64,000 nucleotides of DNA from Microglena sp. YARC (GCA_022414725.1 CM039464.1:46323481-46387480); one strand, 5' to 3'. Shown: positions 37,290 to 49,402, counted from the stretch's first letter. Notes: generated from the letters alone by a model not told the origin. A program made the numbers and translations.

Positions 37290-39000
37290 TGTCTGCAGGT
37301 GTCTGGCATGTTGATTCTGGAGCTGGGATGTCTCTGGGAGCATCACTAGTGATCTGTCTTTGTTCACTGTGTATAATGCTTCTGAGGCTGGACCATCAGT
37401 TCGATTTGGTGATGGTGTGGTTCAACGGTCCATGGGTGAGGGATCCATTGTGTTATGTAGTGATTGGTTACCAACATCAATCACTCTAACCAATGTGCTC
37501 TACATACCCCACTGTCCAGTGAACCTCCTGTCAGTAAATGCTGTGGCTCATGCTCATCACTGCCAGATTTCTTTTGATAGTCTTAGTTGTACTGCCACTC
37601 AAAACTCTTCTGTGCTCTGGTCTTTCCCTGCCTCAAGTGATGGTGTGTACAAGTTTACCTGTAGGCCTTGTCTCAACCCCAATGGACGTTTGTTTAGTGC
37701 TGACCATTACCCAGTTTTTGCACTTGATGTTGATGAGGATGGTGGAGTTGTTATCCCTACCACCCCTGAATGGCTGTGGCATAGGCGGCTGGGTCACCCT
37801 GGCTATGACGCCATGCACAAGCTTGTCAGGGATGGTCTAGTTAGCAACTTACCCCTCACTCTCAAACAAGTGCAGAAACTGGCTAAGATCCCCTGTGATG
37901 CTTGTCAGAAGGCAAAGGCAAAACGTATCCCTTTTCCTAAAGAAAGCAAAACTAAGATCCGTGCACCTCTCCAACGCCTTCACTTGGACATCATGGGACC
38001 ATTTCATGTTAGGGGTTTGCGTGGGGAGTTTTATGTTCTGTGTCTCGCAGACCAATACTCTGGCTATGCTGAAGTATTGTGCTTGAGGTCCAGGGATGAA
38101 GCTCCCTTAGCAGTTCAAACTACCATCCTCAGATGGATGACTCAGCTACATGGGTTCGTCTTCAAGTGTCTGAGATCTGACAGCGCAGGGCTAAGGAATT
38201 CATAGTGAAGTGGTTCGAGGATTGGTTAGAATCGGTTGGAGCTGTGCATGATGTATCTATGGCATACACTGCTCAGCAGAATGCAACTGTGAGGTACAAT
38301 GGGGTCTTGCAGAACATAGCTAGGAGTATTCACTTGGAGTCTAGACTAGCTAAGTCCTTTTGGCCCTATGCCTTTCTCAGTGCTTGTTACCTACGAAATC
38401 GGCTGCCTAATCAGGGTGACAAGACTCCATACGAGTTGTTCTTTGGGGTTCTACCTGATGTGTCGTTGTTGCGTGTGTTTGGTTACCCTTGCTATGTCAC
38501 ATTAGTAAATGGGAAGAAACGCAACAACCTAGACGAAAGGGCGTTATCTGGTCGACTGGTTGGGTATTCTCTGGTGAGCAAGGGTTATTTTGTTTGGGTT
38601 CCTAAGTTGCGCCAGGTAGTAGAGAGTCGTGATCTACTCTTCTATGAGCAGTTTAGCTATAACTGCATACCTGGGCTATCCCCCTATGATGGGTCCCGGT
38701 ATGTTTCTCGCATCCCTGCCGCTATCAACGGACACATGCTTGATCCTGCAGGTAATGCCCTAGACCCTTTACCGACCCCGATTGTTGACCGCTGTCCTGG
38801 TCATGGGATGACTTTGCGTCCTAGGCCAGGGACTAATGGTGCTGTATCGCGTGCGAAGGTATTGGGCAAGGGGGATTCTGCTGTTCCTTCAGGCGATAAT
38901 TTACCCGAATCTCAGGTGGTCGCCAGGCCTTCCTCTGCGCCAAGTTCCGTCGGCGAAGCTCTAGGATTTGGACAGCCTCAGGTCATAGTGGAGCCTTTTA
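37290..39000 (+). pseudogene. pol: Copia pol: protease and integrase
   Basis: Protease active site WHVDSGAGM at about 37304, then a frameshift into a frame with NVLYIPHCPVNLLSVNAV. Integrase: zinc domain WHRRLGHPG ... CDACQKAK (His-x4-His, Cys-x2-Cys); first Asp in LHLDIMGPF; second Asp in LRSDSAG (38180), then a one-base frameshift into KEFIVKWF. The third catalytic residue, normally Glu in QQNG-x2-E-R, is missing: this copy reads QQNATVRYNG (about 38275). FWPYAFLSACYLRNRLP and the GKP-like C-terminal module follow. Confidence 0.9.
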
Positions 39001-39359
39001 TAGGTCCGTTGTCTACTAGTCGCCACCCCCCGTCCACCTGTTCGGATGGCTCGCAGGCGTTGTTGATCCCTTCGCCTCCTGCCGTCCCTGGTGGTTTATA
39101 CCGGACAAGGCATTGCGACGATGTAGCCGTCACCGAGAGTGTGAGTGATGACCTTGAACACTGGTCTGGCTTTGATACTGCGTATGGCTGGGGTGTACCG
39201 GTCGACCCAGGATTCAGTGAAATAGAGGCAAAGAAGGCCGGCCTTGTTCAACCAGGCATTAGTGCTGCGCTGGGGGCTTTACTACCGGTTACTGCTGATA
39301 CTGCTGATACCCGTGCTGGTCATGTACAAGTACACTGCTTGTACGTGGGAGCATATATT

Positions 39360-40941
39360 TCTACCTCATCTGAACTAACTGAGCTTCCTTCCAACCCTGA
39401 CAGGGATCAGTGGCTGCTTGCTATGAAGGATGAGATGGCCTCCTTGCATGCCCATGGTACTTGGGCACTCACTCCACAGCCTCCTAAGCAGAAGATCCTG
39501 TCTGGCAGGTGGTTGTTTGTTAAGAAGATTGGGGTTGATGATTCAGTGTGCTTTAAAGCACGTTTTGTGGTAAGAGGTTTTCTCCAGCGTCCTGGGCTGG
39601 ATTTTCATGATGTATATGCCCCCGTCTCCTCTAAAGCAGGTCTGAGGGTACTCCTTGCTGCATCACTCATAAGAAAATGTTTGTTCGGCAGCTGGATATC
39701 AAGACTGCATTTCTGAATGCCAAGTTGGAACCTGGCCTAGACTTCTACCGTACTGCCACCAGCCTGATGGCTTCAAGGTACTTGGTCCTAACGGTGTTCC
39801 CCTTGTGTGCAAACTGATCAAGTCCCTTTATGGTTTGAAGCAGGCGCCTAGGGCTTGGAGTATGGATGTCAAGCGAGTTTTGGTTGCACATGGGTTTACT
39901 ATGTGCAAGGCAGAACCTGCTCTGTATTTTAGGAGGGATTCTTTTGGTGGGTGGAGCTATGTCCTGACCTATGTTGATGATTTTATCTGTGCTTTTAGTG
40001 TACTGGCTTTGTATGCTTTGCTGATCAAGGCTATGGAGGCTGCTGGCTGGGAGGTCAAGGAGATGGGTGTACCGGTTTAGTTCCTCTCATTGGACATGGA
40101 CGTTACACTTGACTCTGATGGCAGTTGTGTTCAGATCAACCTCTCCCAGCACTCCTACATTGTTGATCTGGTGGAGCAGTTTGGTCTCACTACTGCAGCC
40201 AAGCCCAAGGTTTCTGTCCCCATGGCCAAGTGCACTATCACTGACCCTCCTGGGGAACCCCTGCCCTCTAATAGCCAGTACCTCTCTCTTGTCGGTGCTT
40301 TGCTCTACCTGGCTACATGCACCAGGCCTGATATTTCTTTTGCTGTCAGCTATCTGTCCAGGTTTTCTGCTCAGCCCACGGTGCCCCTCTGGGGGGCAGC
40401 CAAGCGTTTGCTCTTGTATTTGAGGTCTCATTCCCACCTGGGGCTCACTTACACTCACAGCCCTGAGTTCTCTTTTACTGTCTTTAGTGACTCATCCTTT
40501 GCTGATGATGGGTCTGACAGGAGGTCTCAGACTGGCTATGCTGTGCTTGCTGGGGGGAGCCTAGTCAACTGGATGAGCAAGAGGCAGCCCACTGTTGCCA
40601 TTAGCTCTAGTAAGGCAGAGTATCAGGCCCTGTGTCAGACTGCCAGGGAGGTGCAATGGTTGAAGAAGTTGAGGGTGGATCTGGGTCTACCTTGTTACCT
40701 GGTTACCATTCAGGGTGACAACTTAGGGTCTCTGAGTTGGGCCAATGACTGGCAGCGTCTCCCTCGCAGCAAGCACATTGATGTTATTCATCACTACATC
40801 AAGGAGCTGGTGGAGAATGGCCAGCTTGATGTTGCCTATGTTAACACTAAGGACAACTGTGCTGACCCCTTCACCAAGCCCCTGGATCCTGCTGTGTTCT
40901 GGCGGTTTATCCGAATGTTTGGGATGACCGCTTCTCCTTAG
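39360..40941 (+). pseudogene. pol: Copia pol: reverse transcriptase and RNase H
   Basis: RT begins near PDRDQWLLAMKDEMASL and includes GRWLFVKKIG, FKARFVVRGF, DIKTAFLNA, KSLYGLKQAPRAW and the catalytic LTYVDDF (about 39970). Two frameshifts (about 39690 and 39745) and a TAG at 40078 break it. RNase H is intact in one frame: VFSDSSFADD, SSSKAEYQAL, IQGDNLGSL and, near the end, SKHIDVIHHYIKELV. Stop at 40941. The family functions as the polymerase of Ty1/copia elements; this copy cannot make one full protein as read. Confidence 0.92.
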
Positions 40942-41262
40942 GGAATTTTTTTTCTGGTTACATTCGTCGTTTTTTTTGTTATCATTGATTGGCATTAGGT
41001 TCCTATTCCCGGATCGGGTTTTCTACACCGTTGTCCCCCGACTTTGATCTTTAGTTTGTCCTCCTTTTCCCTCTTGGCAAAATTTGGTTTTTTGCCTGGT
41101 TTCATTCCTTCCTTTCACACTTTGGGTTTCATTTGAGGTTCTCTCGTTTTTTCGGGGTTCTTTGATTTTTTTTTTTTTTTTTTTTCTGTTACATATAGTT
41201 CTATGTCCCCAGTGCCATAGGTGGAGTAGTAGTATTGTATGTCACCTGCGTCATAGGTGGAG

Positions 41263-41604
41263 TATCAGCATAAATAGCGGTGCTCTCACTCGTTTTATGA
41301 CTTGGAGACTACTTATGTACTCCCTTAGAACTATCAGTCCTGACAGTACTGTGCCAGCTTCCCGTAGACTGTGTCATCCTACATGACACAGTGACAGCTT
41401 CCTGTAGGCTGCGTCACCGGTTCCCCTGACACGCACTGTATAGCATGTACCCTGTTAGGTTCCAGGCTGCCGCTCCTTCCTCCACTGTTGCCCCTTGATG
41501 GGTCTCCAGTGCTTGTAACGTTATTCTCGTCTCCGTGTATAGATTGGCGCGTCTGTTTCACGCAAGCATCTCTGTCCACTCTCTGGAGTGTATTCAGGCT
41601 GATA
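41263..41604 (+). repeat. Copia 3' LTR
   Basis: 342 bp, same ends as the 5' LTR. The purine-rich TAGGTGGAG directly before it is the likely polypurine tract. Confidence 0.93.
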
Positions 41605-42128
41605 ATGATGATGGTGATGATTAGGAAACAGTGCACGATGACAAGCCACCTAATGTGAATGGGGATGGAAAATGAGTGGGTGGGTGACCCTCCAAAAGTC
41701 ATTTCATTGGGGGTCGTGGGGAGGGAAGAGGCCCCCGGAGGAGGCCTGCCGTCCGTACGACGGGCACACTGCCCTAGTCCGTATATATACCAACGGGGCC
41801 AAACGACGTACCTGGACGGCGCGCCCTGATATCTTCCAGGGGATGATGCCTCGTCGTAGATTTGAAAGGGGTGGACGCTCGGAAGCGCAGGAGCTTGCGG
41901 GCCGTGGTGGACATCTCTCATGCCTTGGCACATGTCCACCGAACTAGATGAACTCGATTTAACTCGCCGAGCCACAGCTTGGCTATATTTTAAGCGCATG
42001 GCCTTCCCAACATCCTTTGGCAAGACTTCATCCAGACAGAATTCATTTCGAGCATCAGCATCAGAAACCTCTCCTCCCTAGACCAGTTTTCACCCTTTTT
42101 CGTGATTTCGCATGCGGTGAGTGGATAA
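41605..42128. other. Unassigned segment
   Basis: Begins with a short GAT/GGT run. No gene, known repeat end or long convincing frame is seen. GC-rich in the middle (GGAGGCCTGCCGTCC near 41740). Confidence 0.4.
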
Positions 42129-42761
42129 GAGGGCATTTACATGAGCCGGTTATCTCGGCCAGTTAAGTTGGCGAGATAACCAAATAGTTAGCGCCACGTA
42201 TGCCCGAACCCTCAACGAACGCAAACTTAACCAGTTTCTGTTTTCACGTGCATTTGCGCTCGCAGTTTGCGTTCGGTCATGTTGGTCGTGTACTTCTGGA
42301 TAGCCTCGTGATTTTTGAATTTTGGGTGACAGACGAGCTATTTTCGGGCCTTGCTCCCCAGCACGAACCGTGCTGTGAAGCAAGCGACTTCGAGGCTCCG
42401 CAGCGACCCGTCGATCGAGATTGCTGGGTGAGATCTGGCAGCTGATCATCAACATTTGCTCGGCCAATGCTTTCTTGCTTGCTGCTCTAGAAAATTCGAA
42501 TCTGCAGAAATTGACGAACTGAACTGGAGCTAGCGTAGCCGAGATATCTCACAGCTCGGAAGCCAAACGAACTTAACGAATCACTAACCTTAACCTTTAA
42601 CCCGTAACTAGGGGGGGGGGGGGGGTATGGTTATCGCGAAAATGGTTAACTGGCTGGGCGAGATAACTGTCGCAAAAAGTGTCGTGTAAACGCTTCGTAG
42701 TTAGTTAACTGTACATCTTAACCGTAACTGGCCGAGGTAACCTGCTCGTGTAAACGCCCTC
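42129..42761. mobile_element. MITE, 633 bp, PIF/Harbinger-like
   Basis: The left end GAGGGCATTTACATGAGC and inverted right end GAGGGCGTTTACACGAGC are similar over about 40 bp, extending through CTCGGCCAGTTA. TAA flanks both ends, the TWA duplication typical of PIF/Harbinger. Inside are further CGAGATAAC palindromic pieces and a 17-base G run near 42610. No transposase. Confidence 0.85.
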
Positions 42762-42762
42762 T

Positions 42763-43540
42763 AAGAGTGACACGAGGGCGAAGTTAAAATGGACGTTTCT
42801 GTACTCCACAAGTTGCCGTGGAATCGTCGCTCGTCGTCTGCTGATTGTTTCGTGTGATTTTAGTTTAACCAATACCCAATTTTTTCAAAGTCACCACCAC
42901 TAAGCTTTTCGATTGGGTTTAGACCGTCGTACCGACGGCAGGCCCCCTCCCCCCCCCCACCCACCCCACCCCAATGGAACTAGGGGAGACGCGGATAAGC
43001 CGAGAGCTATGGCAGGCATTGTGTTTGTGTGCACACTAGAGTGGATTGGTGTGAGGGAACTAAAGCGTTCACGATTAGAGGTTGTGCACGCAGCTTATGA
43101 CAGTAAATAACATAATCGCTCCGTGTTACTTGGCGTCAAAGCGCATTAGAGCCCTTACTTAGTCACCAGACCACACAACATAAAATCCTTACTAGACTAC
43201 CATATGCGCAACATGTAATGGCAAATGATTTGGCAACCGACCATTTGCCAACGTCATTTCAGTACGTAAGTGATTAATTCGAAGGAAAACTTCGTATGTG
43301 TGTGTATGCGTATGCGTGAGGTCCCTAGGAACGAAATCAGCTCCGCTACCAGTGTAACAGCTCAGGATGCTTACAGCAGCTTGGGGGGTTAGTTTAGGTT
43401 AACAGGCTACGTGATGTGTGTTTACGCGTATGTCGATATGGGTAAGCTAGCAGAACTGGTTGATGGGTTACCTAGGTAGGGATGTCGAGTAGCTTGGAAA
43501 GAACTTCTTCGTGGGAGTAGTAGAAGCGTTTGTTCCTAGT
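42763..43540. other. Unassigned segment
   Basis: Contains an inverted GACCGTCGTACCGACGG (42922) and a C run (42945-42958). Otherwise no recognisable gene or repeat. Confidence 0.4.
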
Positions 43541-43770
43541 AGCTCGTGTCTATGTATTCAACGTGCGCGTTGAGAGCGATGAGGCAGTACATGGGTATGG
43601 TACTGTATCATGTGCGTTCGTCACGTGGCTTACGGGTACGGTGTACCCGTATGCCTTGCTGGACGGCCAGAGTACCTGTGAAGGGTTCTGTACCGTTACA
43701 ATAGCGGGCACAGCGGTGCAAGCAAGAGCAATAGTCGGGGCAGGCAGATGAGGTGCGGTCATGGCAGGTG

Positions 43771-44410
43771 CTACGGCAGTGTGGTTAGGCAAGTCCCCCG
43801 CATGAAATAAGGCAATTTCAATATGTGGGTTAACAAGAGAGACACTAGGAACAACATCACCAATTCTGACTCCTGAATCTTGTTCTGATAGGACTGAGAT
43901 GGGATTAGGATGTGCATCTTGTTCTGATAGGACGAGCATGGGATCAGGGCGACAGATAAGGGGCCTCTTTCGAAAAGACGGCGGAGATATCGCAGTGCTT
44001 CTGCAGCATTGTTGGTATGTTGGCTGACTTGGTCGGCCAGGCGTGGAGAAAGACAATCAATGATGTGGTTGAAAGCCACGAGGTTGCTTAGTCCAGTTAT
44101 CCGAACAGTGTTAGAAGCACGATGGATAGGATAATGCATGCCATTCACTGGTTCACCATATGGTCTATTGTCACAAGAACCATCCACAACAGAGTAGGCG
44201 CAACGGTTGTCTAGGAGTGGGTCGGTAGTTGCAAGGCACCAACGTGTGAATTCGTGTACATTACCATCAAATGGAGTGCAGGTCTTGGGCGGTATCCTGA
44301 AGTGGTTCCCTGATGCAGATATTGTCGTCGTGGAGGAGGGGACGACGGGTCAGTAGTGAAAGTCAAGGGGTTCCCCCCATTTCGGCATAGGATGCCGATC
44401 AGTGCCGGAA
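43771..44410 (-). pseudogene. Gag-like fragment of an LTR retroelement
   Basis: Minus-strand frames read IPALIGILCRNGGNPLTF, then (other frame) VHEFTRWCLATTDPLLDN, then TGLSNLVAFNHIIDCLSPRL and TNNAAEALRYLRRLFERGP. The helical pattern and a leader of the same type as at 47396-47830 suggest Gag. No zinc knuckle or pol follows. The family cannot be named with confidence. Confidence 0.5.
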
Positions 44411-45260
44411 TTTGAGCAGGCAATGTGTTGAAGTGAGAGAGCTGGAGGGCTCGCTCCGAGCAGGGTCCGCAAAGGTGGCGAAGGAGAGCTCAGAGCTGGG
44501 ATGAGGAAGGGAGAAATGGAGATCTCTACACGTAGTAGAGAATGGGAATGACGATCTTGGACAGGAGAAATCTGAGCTCGTCGAGAGATAGAAGCGGGGG
44601 AGGGTGTGACGAGCGGACAGGAGGAAGTGGAGGTCTCCTACAGGAAGTAGGGGACGGGATTGGGTGGGAGGGGGGGGGGGGCGGGGGGGGGAGGGGGGGT
44701 TGGCTTGCGAGGCCGACGGGGTTTTAAGGAGATGGCGGGAGGGGAGGTGAGGGGAAATGGTGGCGCAGGGATTTGGGGTCTTGGGAGTTGAGGTGGCAAC
44801 AAAATTGGATATAACCAGCGAAGGGTGCCTGAGCGATGACAAGTTTTCTGGGCTTGTGATCCTCTTCTTCTGGAGTTGCGGGGGCAACAATCAAAAGCAC
44901 TGCGTACACCGGGGAACGATGGATCAACGGGTGAGGACAACAGATGTGATGAAGCTCAAATCTGTTGCAGTGGAAGACGCGACGGCGTGGTACGCTCGTA
45001 ACCTGTAGCTTTCCGGCGCGTTATGTCGTTAGCACTGACACAGGGAATGGACTAAGGCGATTCAGCTTACATACGAGATAGCATGTCAGGCGACATGGCA
45101 GGTATAAGAAGAGAAAGGGGTACCCTGGGGTACTGCCGCCGGTAGGTGCTGGCCCTATCGGGCAGAGGCACTACAATAGAAGCTTCCAGGCAGAGGGCCT
45201 GGCGCACTAAGACACTCTAGCTGGACCGGGAGAACCGGTCTATAACAGTACTGCGATTTA
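44411..45260 (-). other. C-rich (minus) leader-like region upstream of gag-like fragment
   Basis: The plus strand is strongly G-rich (G tracts at 44668-44698). The minus-strand ORF 44890-44399 is Pro/Ser-rich low-complexity and probably untranslated leader. A similar G-rich leader precedes the related fragment at 47.8-48.1 kb. 45000-45260 shows no feature I recognise. Confidence 0.4.
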
Positions 45261-45424
45261 TGCAGATCAATGTGCAGAGCAGATCATAATGCTGATATCA
45301 GTGGAGCAAGAGGTTATCAGATCAGTGCATACCCCCCGTTCAGTGTTCAGATGTTTACATCCCCTCACAAGGTTCTCATTTATCCTATGTCCACAAGCGA
45401 GGGTATCGCTCACAAGCTTAGCAT

Positions 45425-46480
45425 TTATCCTATGCCCACAAGGATGTGTGGCGCCTTGGTTGTCCTATTATGGGAGTGGGGCCAGGGCAGGGAGAAAATG
45501 CCATGGAAGGCAGAGGTGATGTAGGGGTGTTTGATGATGACGAGTTCAGCCAGAGCATCAGTGGGAGTGGGAGGCGTTGTGACATGCTCAGTGGATGTGG
45601 ATGTGGATGTGTGTGTGTTGTCGCTATCACGTGTACTGGATGTACTTGCATAGGTAGTGGCGTGAGCAGTGAGTGTGGGTGTGTCTTCATCACGTGATGG
45701 TGGTGTGCTGGATGTACTTGCATATGCACTAAGGTTCCCCCCATGCAAGTGAGGATCAGCAGGAGCTGCAGGTGAGTGTGCAGGTGTGTGTGCAGGTGCC
45801 ATGGGTTGGAGTGGTGGTGATTTGTTGAAACCAGCTGCAATGCAGAACTCCGTCCATGTGGATGGTAGATCTTGGACTGGTGCCTAGTCTAGGGGTTTTG
45901 CTGGGAATCCTGGTGGTGGTTGCAAGCGGATAAGTTGGAGAAGTTGGTTTGATGCTTCATCTCCTGAGTCTGTATCTGCATCTGCTGGGCCTATCCAATC
46001 TGGTCTATCAATCAGGTTCCCCCCATGCAAGTGAGGATAATCGAGGGAATTGCACCCATCAGGAGCTGCTGTGTGTGTGGGGGCAGAGTGAGGTGGAAGC
46101 ACTTCAGCACTAGGTTGACTTGCACAGGTGCTAAGATCCCCCCCATGCAAGAAAAGATCATTATAGCAGGTTTCCCCATCAACACAGTCAGGACGTTCCG
46201 TCTGCATAAGTTCTGATTGCAGGTGAGGGGTTTGGTGCAGTTCAGGATGCAGGGGTCCCCTATGCAAGCGTTCAGCAAGGGCATTTGATATGCTCCAGTG
46301 GCTGATGTGTGTGCGTGGAGTTGGGAAAAGTTGCCCTTACCCATCTATCATGATTTTGCTGTTGCTTGATCTCATATGCCATGTTGCAAATCTGACGCTC
46401 CATGTTTTTGATCTCATGGTGTTGTGCTTGGATTTGTGAAAGCAATTCAGAGATGATGGGGTCTGGAGCAGGGTCTACTT
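45425..46480 (-). pseudogene. Coding-like minus-strand fragment with coiled coil and LHGGNL repeats
   Basis: Starts near 46480 with a predicted coiled coil (ISELLSQIQAQHHEIKNMER, then MAYEIKQQQNHDRW). It then breaks into Ser/Thr/Pro-rich frames in which FLHGGDLSTCAS, HLHGGNLIDR and HLHGGNLSAYAS recur (DNA CCCCCCATGCAAGTGAGGAT at 45738, 46018 and similar at 46138). It ends at a stop near 45425. Probably the N-terminal part of a retroelement Gag-like protein; not recognised further. Confidence 0.4.
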
Positions 46481-46485
46481 GCCGG

Positions 46486-46865
46486 TATCAGCATGAATTG
46501 CGGTGCTCTCACGCGTTTTATGACTTGGTGACTACTTATGTACTTCCTTAGAACTATCGGTCCAGACAGTGTTTCTGTCTGTACTGTGTCAGCTTCCCGT
46601 AGACTGTGTCATCCTTCATGACACGGTGACAGCTTCCTGTTGGCTGCGTCACCGGTTACACTGACACGCGCTGTATTGCCGGCACCAGGCTTAAGATTCC
46701 TGGCTTAGGTTCTAGACTCAGGGTCTGGCTACCACCTCTTCCACCGATGGTGCACTTTGGCGTCCGCCTGTCCTTGTAACGTTATTCTCGTCTCCGTGTA
46801 TAGATTGGCGTGTCTGCTTCACGCAAGCATCTCTGTCCACTCTCTGGAGTGTATTCAAGCTGATA
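46486..46865 (+). repeat. Diverged Copia LTR, 380 bp
   Basis: Same ends (TATCAGC...GCTGATA) and many shared blocks with 34398-34739, with an extra 38 bp mostly in the middle. The gag start follows on the plus strand. Confidence 0.9.
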
Positions 46866-46902
46866 GGTTATACGGTCCTTCATTTACTACCACTGCTTTT
46901 CA

Positions 46903-47305
46903 ATGCAACTTCCTAGAGGGCCTCCCGCTAACTTTGAGAAACTCCATGAGTCCAATGGTCTTTCTTGGTCGCGCGGAATCCGCAGTGTCATCATCAGCAA
47001 TGGCTGCGACCGAGTCCTTCCAACGGAGGACACGGTTCCTCTTACTGATTGGCTAGATGTTTGTGCGCCAGCGGCCTCTGCTAACGGTCATGAGAGTCCT
47101 TCTGCCATCGTGGAAGTAACCCCCCCCAATCAATTCTCCAACTCTGCGGTTCCTTCTGCTACTGTCCGACGCCTCTCTCCTGAGGTTGAGGACGTTCTGA
47201 TGCGTCTCTGTTGTGTCTCTACTCAGATCATCCAGTATGCAATGGCACCTCCACCACCAGCTGCCCGATTCAGCGATGAAGATGATGATGATGAGCCGGG
47301 TCCTA
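46903..47305 (+). pseudogene. gag: Copia gag N-terminus, truncated
   Basis: Open from MQLPRGPPANFEKLHESNGL through LTDWLDVCAPAASANGHESP to QIIQYAMAPPPPAARFSDED. It shows the reading frame that is broken by TGA at 34950 in the full-length element. It stops being Copia-like where the 18-bp tandem repeat begins. No 3' LTR partner lies nearby. Confidence 0.85.
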
Positions 47306-47395
47306 GCCGGGTCCTAGTCCTAGAGGCAGGGACAGTCCTAGAGGCAGGGACAGTCCTAGAGGCAGGGGCAGTCCTAGAGGCAGGGACAGTCCTAG
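47306..47395 (+). repeat. 18-bp tandem repeat at a retroelement junction
   Basis: About five copies of GTCCTAGAGGCAGGGACA. It lies exactly between plus-strand Copia gag and the minus-strand gag-like fragment and keeps both reading frames open (VLEAGT on plus, LGLSLP/TVPASR on minus). Confidence 0.9.
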
Positions 47396-47830
47396 ACGTG
47401 ACACATATGCTGGCAGGCTGGGGTGTAGGGGCTGTAGCATCACTATCATCATGGCTATTTGAAACACAATCTGTGGCTGGGTACTTAGTGCCATAAAAGA
47501 GTTTCAGGTACATCATAGTGTAGTTGGGACCAGAGGTATTCTTGCTTTTCAGCTCATGTCTAATGCCAGGGGACAGATACCCATTAATGATTTTCATGGA
47601 GCTGGCGATGTCATGACATAGTAGACCCCGGCGATTACCTAACCAGGGACTGTCAGGAGGCAAAAGCTTGTCGTCAATGAAGATGTCCCAAAAGTCGAAG
47701 CCATCTCCATCAAAGATCATGATGCGCAAGGATTTGACGACGGCTGAAGCGACCAGCTATAGCGTCCGCAATGATCAGAAGATTCCCCCCATTCTGGCTG
47801 TAGTGGCTATCACAGCCGGAATGTGATGAT
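47396..47830 (-). pseudogene. Gag-like fragment of an LTR retroelement (second copy type)
   Basis: The minus frame from 47729 reads MIFDGDGFDFWDIFIDD, then LLCHDIASSMKIINGYLSPG, then NYTMMYLKLFYGTKYP. An FDG-x-F-x2-W start followed by helices is typical of Copia-type Gag (UBN2-like). The preceding IPAVIATTARMGG parallels IPALIGILCRNGG at 44.39 kb, so the two minus-strand fragments are distant relatives. Confidence 0.5.
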
Positions 47831-47849
47831 TGTAGCAGGTTACGAAGGA

Positions 47850-48115
47850 TAGGGGGGGGGGGGGGGCTGGAGATGGAGCAGAGGGAGGGGGGGGGGGGGG
47901 GGGGGGGGGGAGAGGAGGGAGAAGAGGGAGTTTGGAGGTGGATGAGAGGGAGGAGGGAGGAGGGAGCTTGTGAAGCTTGTCAGTTCTTCAGTCTTGGTCG
48001 TGTGTTCGGAGGCAAGGGGAGGTGGTGTTGACAGCGAAGGGGGATCCGAATGGATCCGATTTGTGAATGGCGTTGGTAGTAGCACGCAAGGCGGGGGGGG
48101 GGGGGGGGGGGGGGG
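47850..48115. repeat. G-run cluster
   Basis: Long G tracts at about 47851-47866, 47889-47910 and 48092-48118 separated by purine-rich GGGAGG sequence. This is a strong G-quadruplex candidate and a likely sequencing trouble spot. Confidence 0.9.
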
Positions 48116-48118
48116 GGG

Positions 48119-48601
48119 CTATGCAAAGCTGAATATCTGTGCACCAACAATCTCGGAGGATTGGTAACGCTGTGTATGATCTAGTGAGTTAGCAACTCAC
48201 GTCAAAGATCTACTGAGACTCCTAGACTGCGTCTACTTGGCGTCTTGGACGGATTGTAGAGACAACGGGAGAGTTGTGTGGGCAGTAGGCGAGGCAGCGC
48301 AGGCAGTAGATTCCTCACGAGGAAGCGTAGGCAATCCAGGGCCAAAAGCAGTACTCAAGCCGTCGAGCTAGTCTAAGGGAAAACTATCACCTTGTGCAGG
48401 GCAGAAGATCGTCCTTGGCACAGGCACAGTGGCGTTGCTTCGGTTAGCGGTCAGGGGCAATGACCTTTCAATGTTAGAGTTGTTACACAGTGAAGACTGA
48501 AGTAGAAGAAGGAGGCACACGACGAGTGCGCTTATATCGAAGACGGGAGTCTGCAGGAAGATCCTGCAGACCCGTGTAGGCCACAGCTAGCCTGTGGCCT
48601 A
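48119..48601. other. Unassigned segment
   Basis: No frame or repeat recognised. An inverted GCAGGAAGATCCTGC and a CACAGCTAGCCTGTGGCC palindrome lie at 48549-48600. Confidence 0.4.
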
Positions 48602-48912
48602 GTGGCAGGCAACTCGGGACCTGGAGGGACCAGGTACCGGTATGCATTATGCCGACTCAGTGTCCGACGTATATCGGACAATAACAGTCGCAAGGTGCTG
48701 CAAACGATCATCGTGCACATTGACGAGAACGGCAAATATGAAACCCTAACAGAGATTATGCACACGTCCAGGAGCCACTTTACCTATTCTGCTGCACGGG
48801 ATTTTATTATGAACGAAATATCTAAGGTTTACCCTGCAAAAGCTGTTGACTTTGGCAGGGCCTACTGCTCACTGGACTATGACCCATCTTTTGTGGTTAC
48901 CCAACTTATGTA
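48602..48912 (+). other. Unrecognised ORF before the thioredoxin-like gene
   Basis: An open frame of about 104 codons before a 28-base G run, with a protein-like segment (VLQTIIVHIDENGKYETLTE, then FIMNEISKVYPAKAVDF). Composition looks coding, but I cannot assign a family. It could be a gene fragment carried by a retroelement or an unrelated exon; splicing to the gene at 49403 has no support. Confidence 0.3.
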
Positions 48913-48913
48913 C

Positions 48914-48941
48914 GGGGGGGGGGGGGGGGGGGGGGGGGGGG
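48914..48941 (+). repeat. G28 run
   Basis: 28 consecutive G ending the ORF-like segment above. Confidence 0.95.
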
Positions 48942-49100
48942 CGAGGAGGGGGGCCTACGATTCCGACCCGGACCCGCCCCGGTATCATACCTGGTATCAA
49001 ACGACTTCAAAGCAGAGGGCTCTGCTACCGCCCCCCAGAAGTGGGGGCTCTGCCAAAAACAACGATTCGAACATGAACGCTGCAACCGTGCCGCGCGAGC

Positions 49101-49233
<133 letters not shown>

Positions 49234-49402
49234 GGCCAACAATTAGGGTTTTCCGTTTTGAAACGAAAACCGTCTGCACAACTGGTCCTTGTTGTCTGAG
49301 AAGCCAGCGTCCAATCATTTTCGCGTTCCTAATTTATTATACAGCGGGCTGTTCACAACTTCCAGATTGTTTCGATATCCATTTGACGACGCCAGTATCG
49401 AA

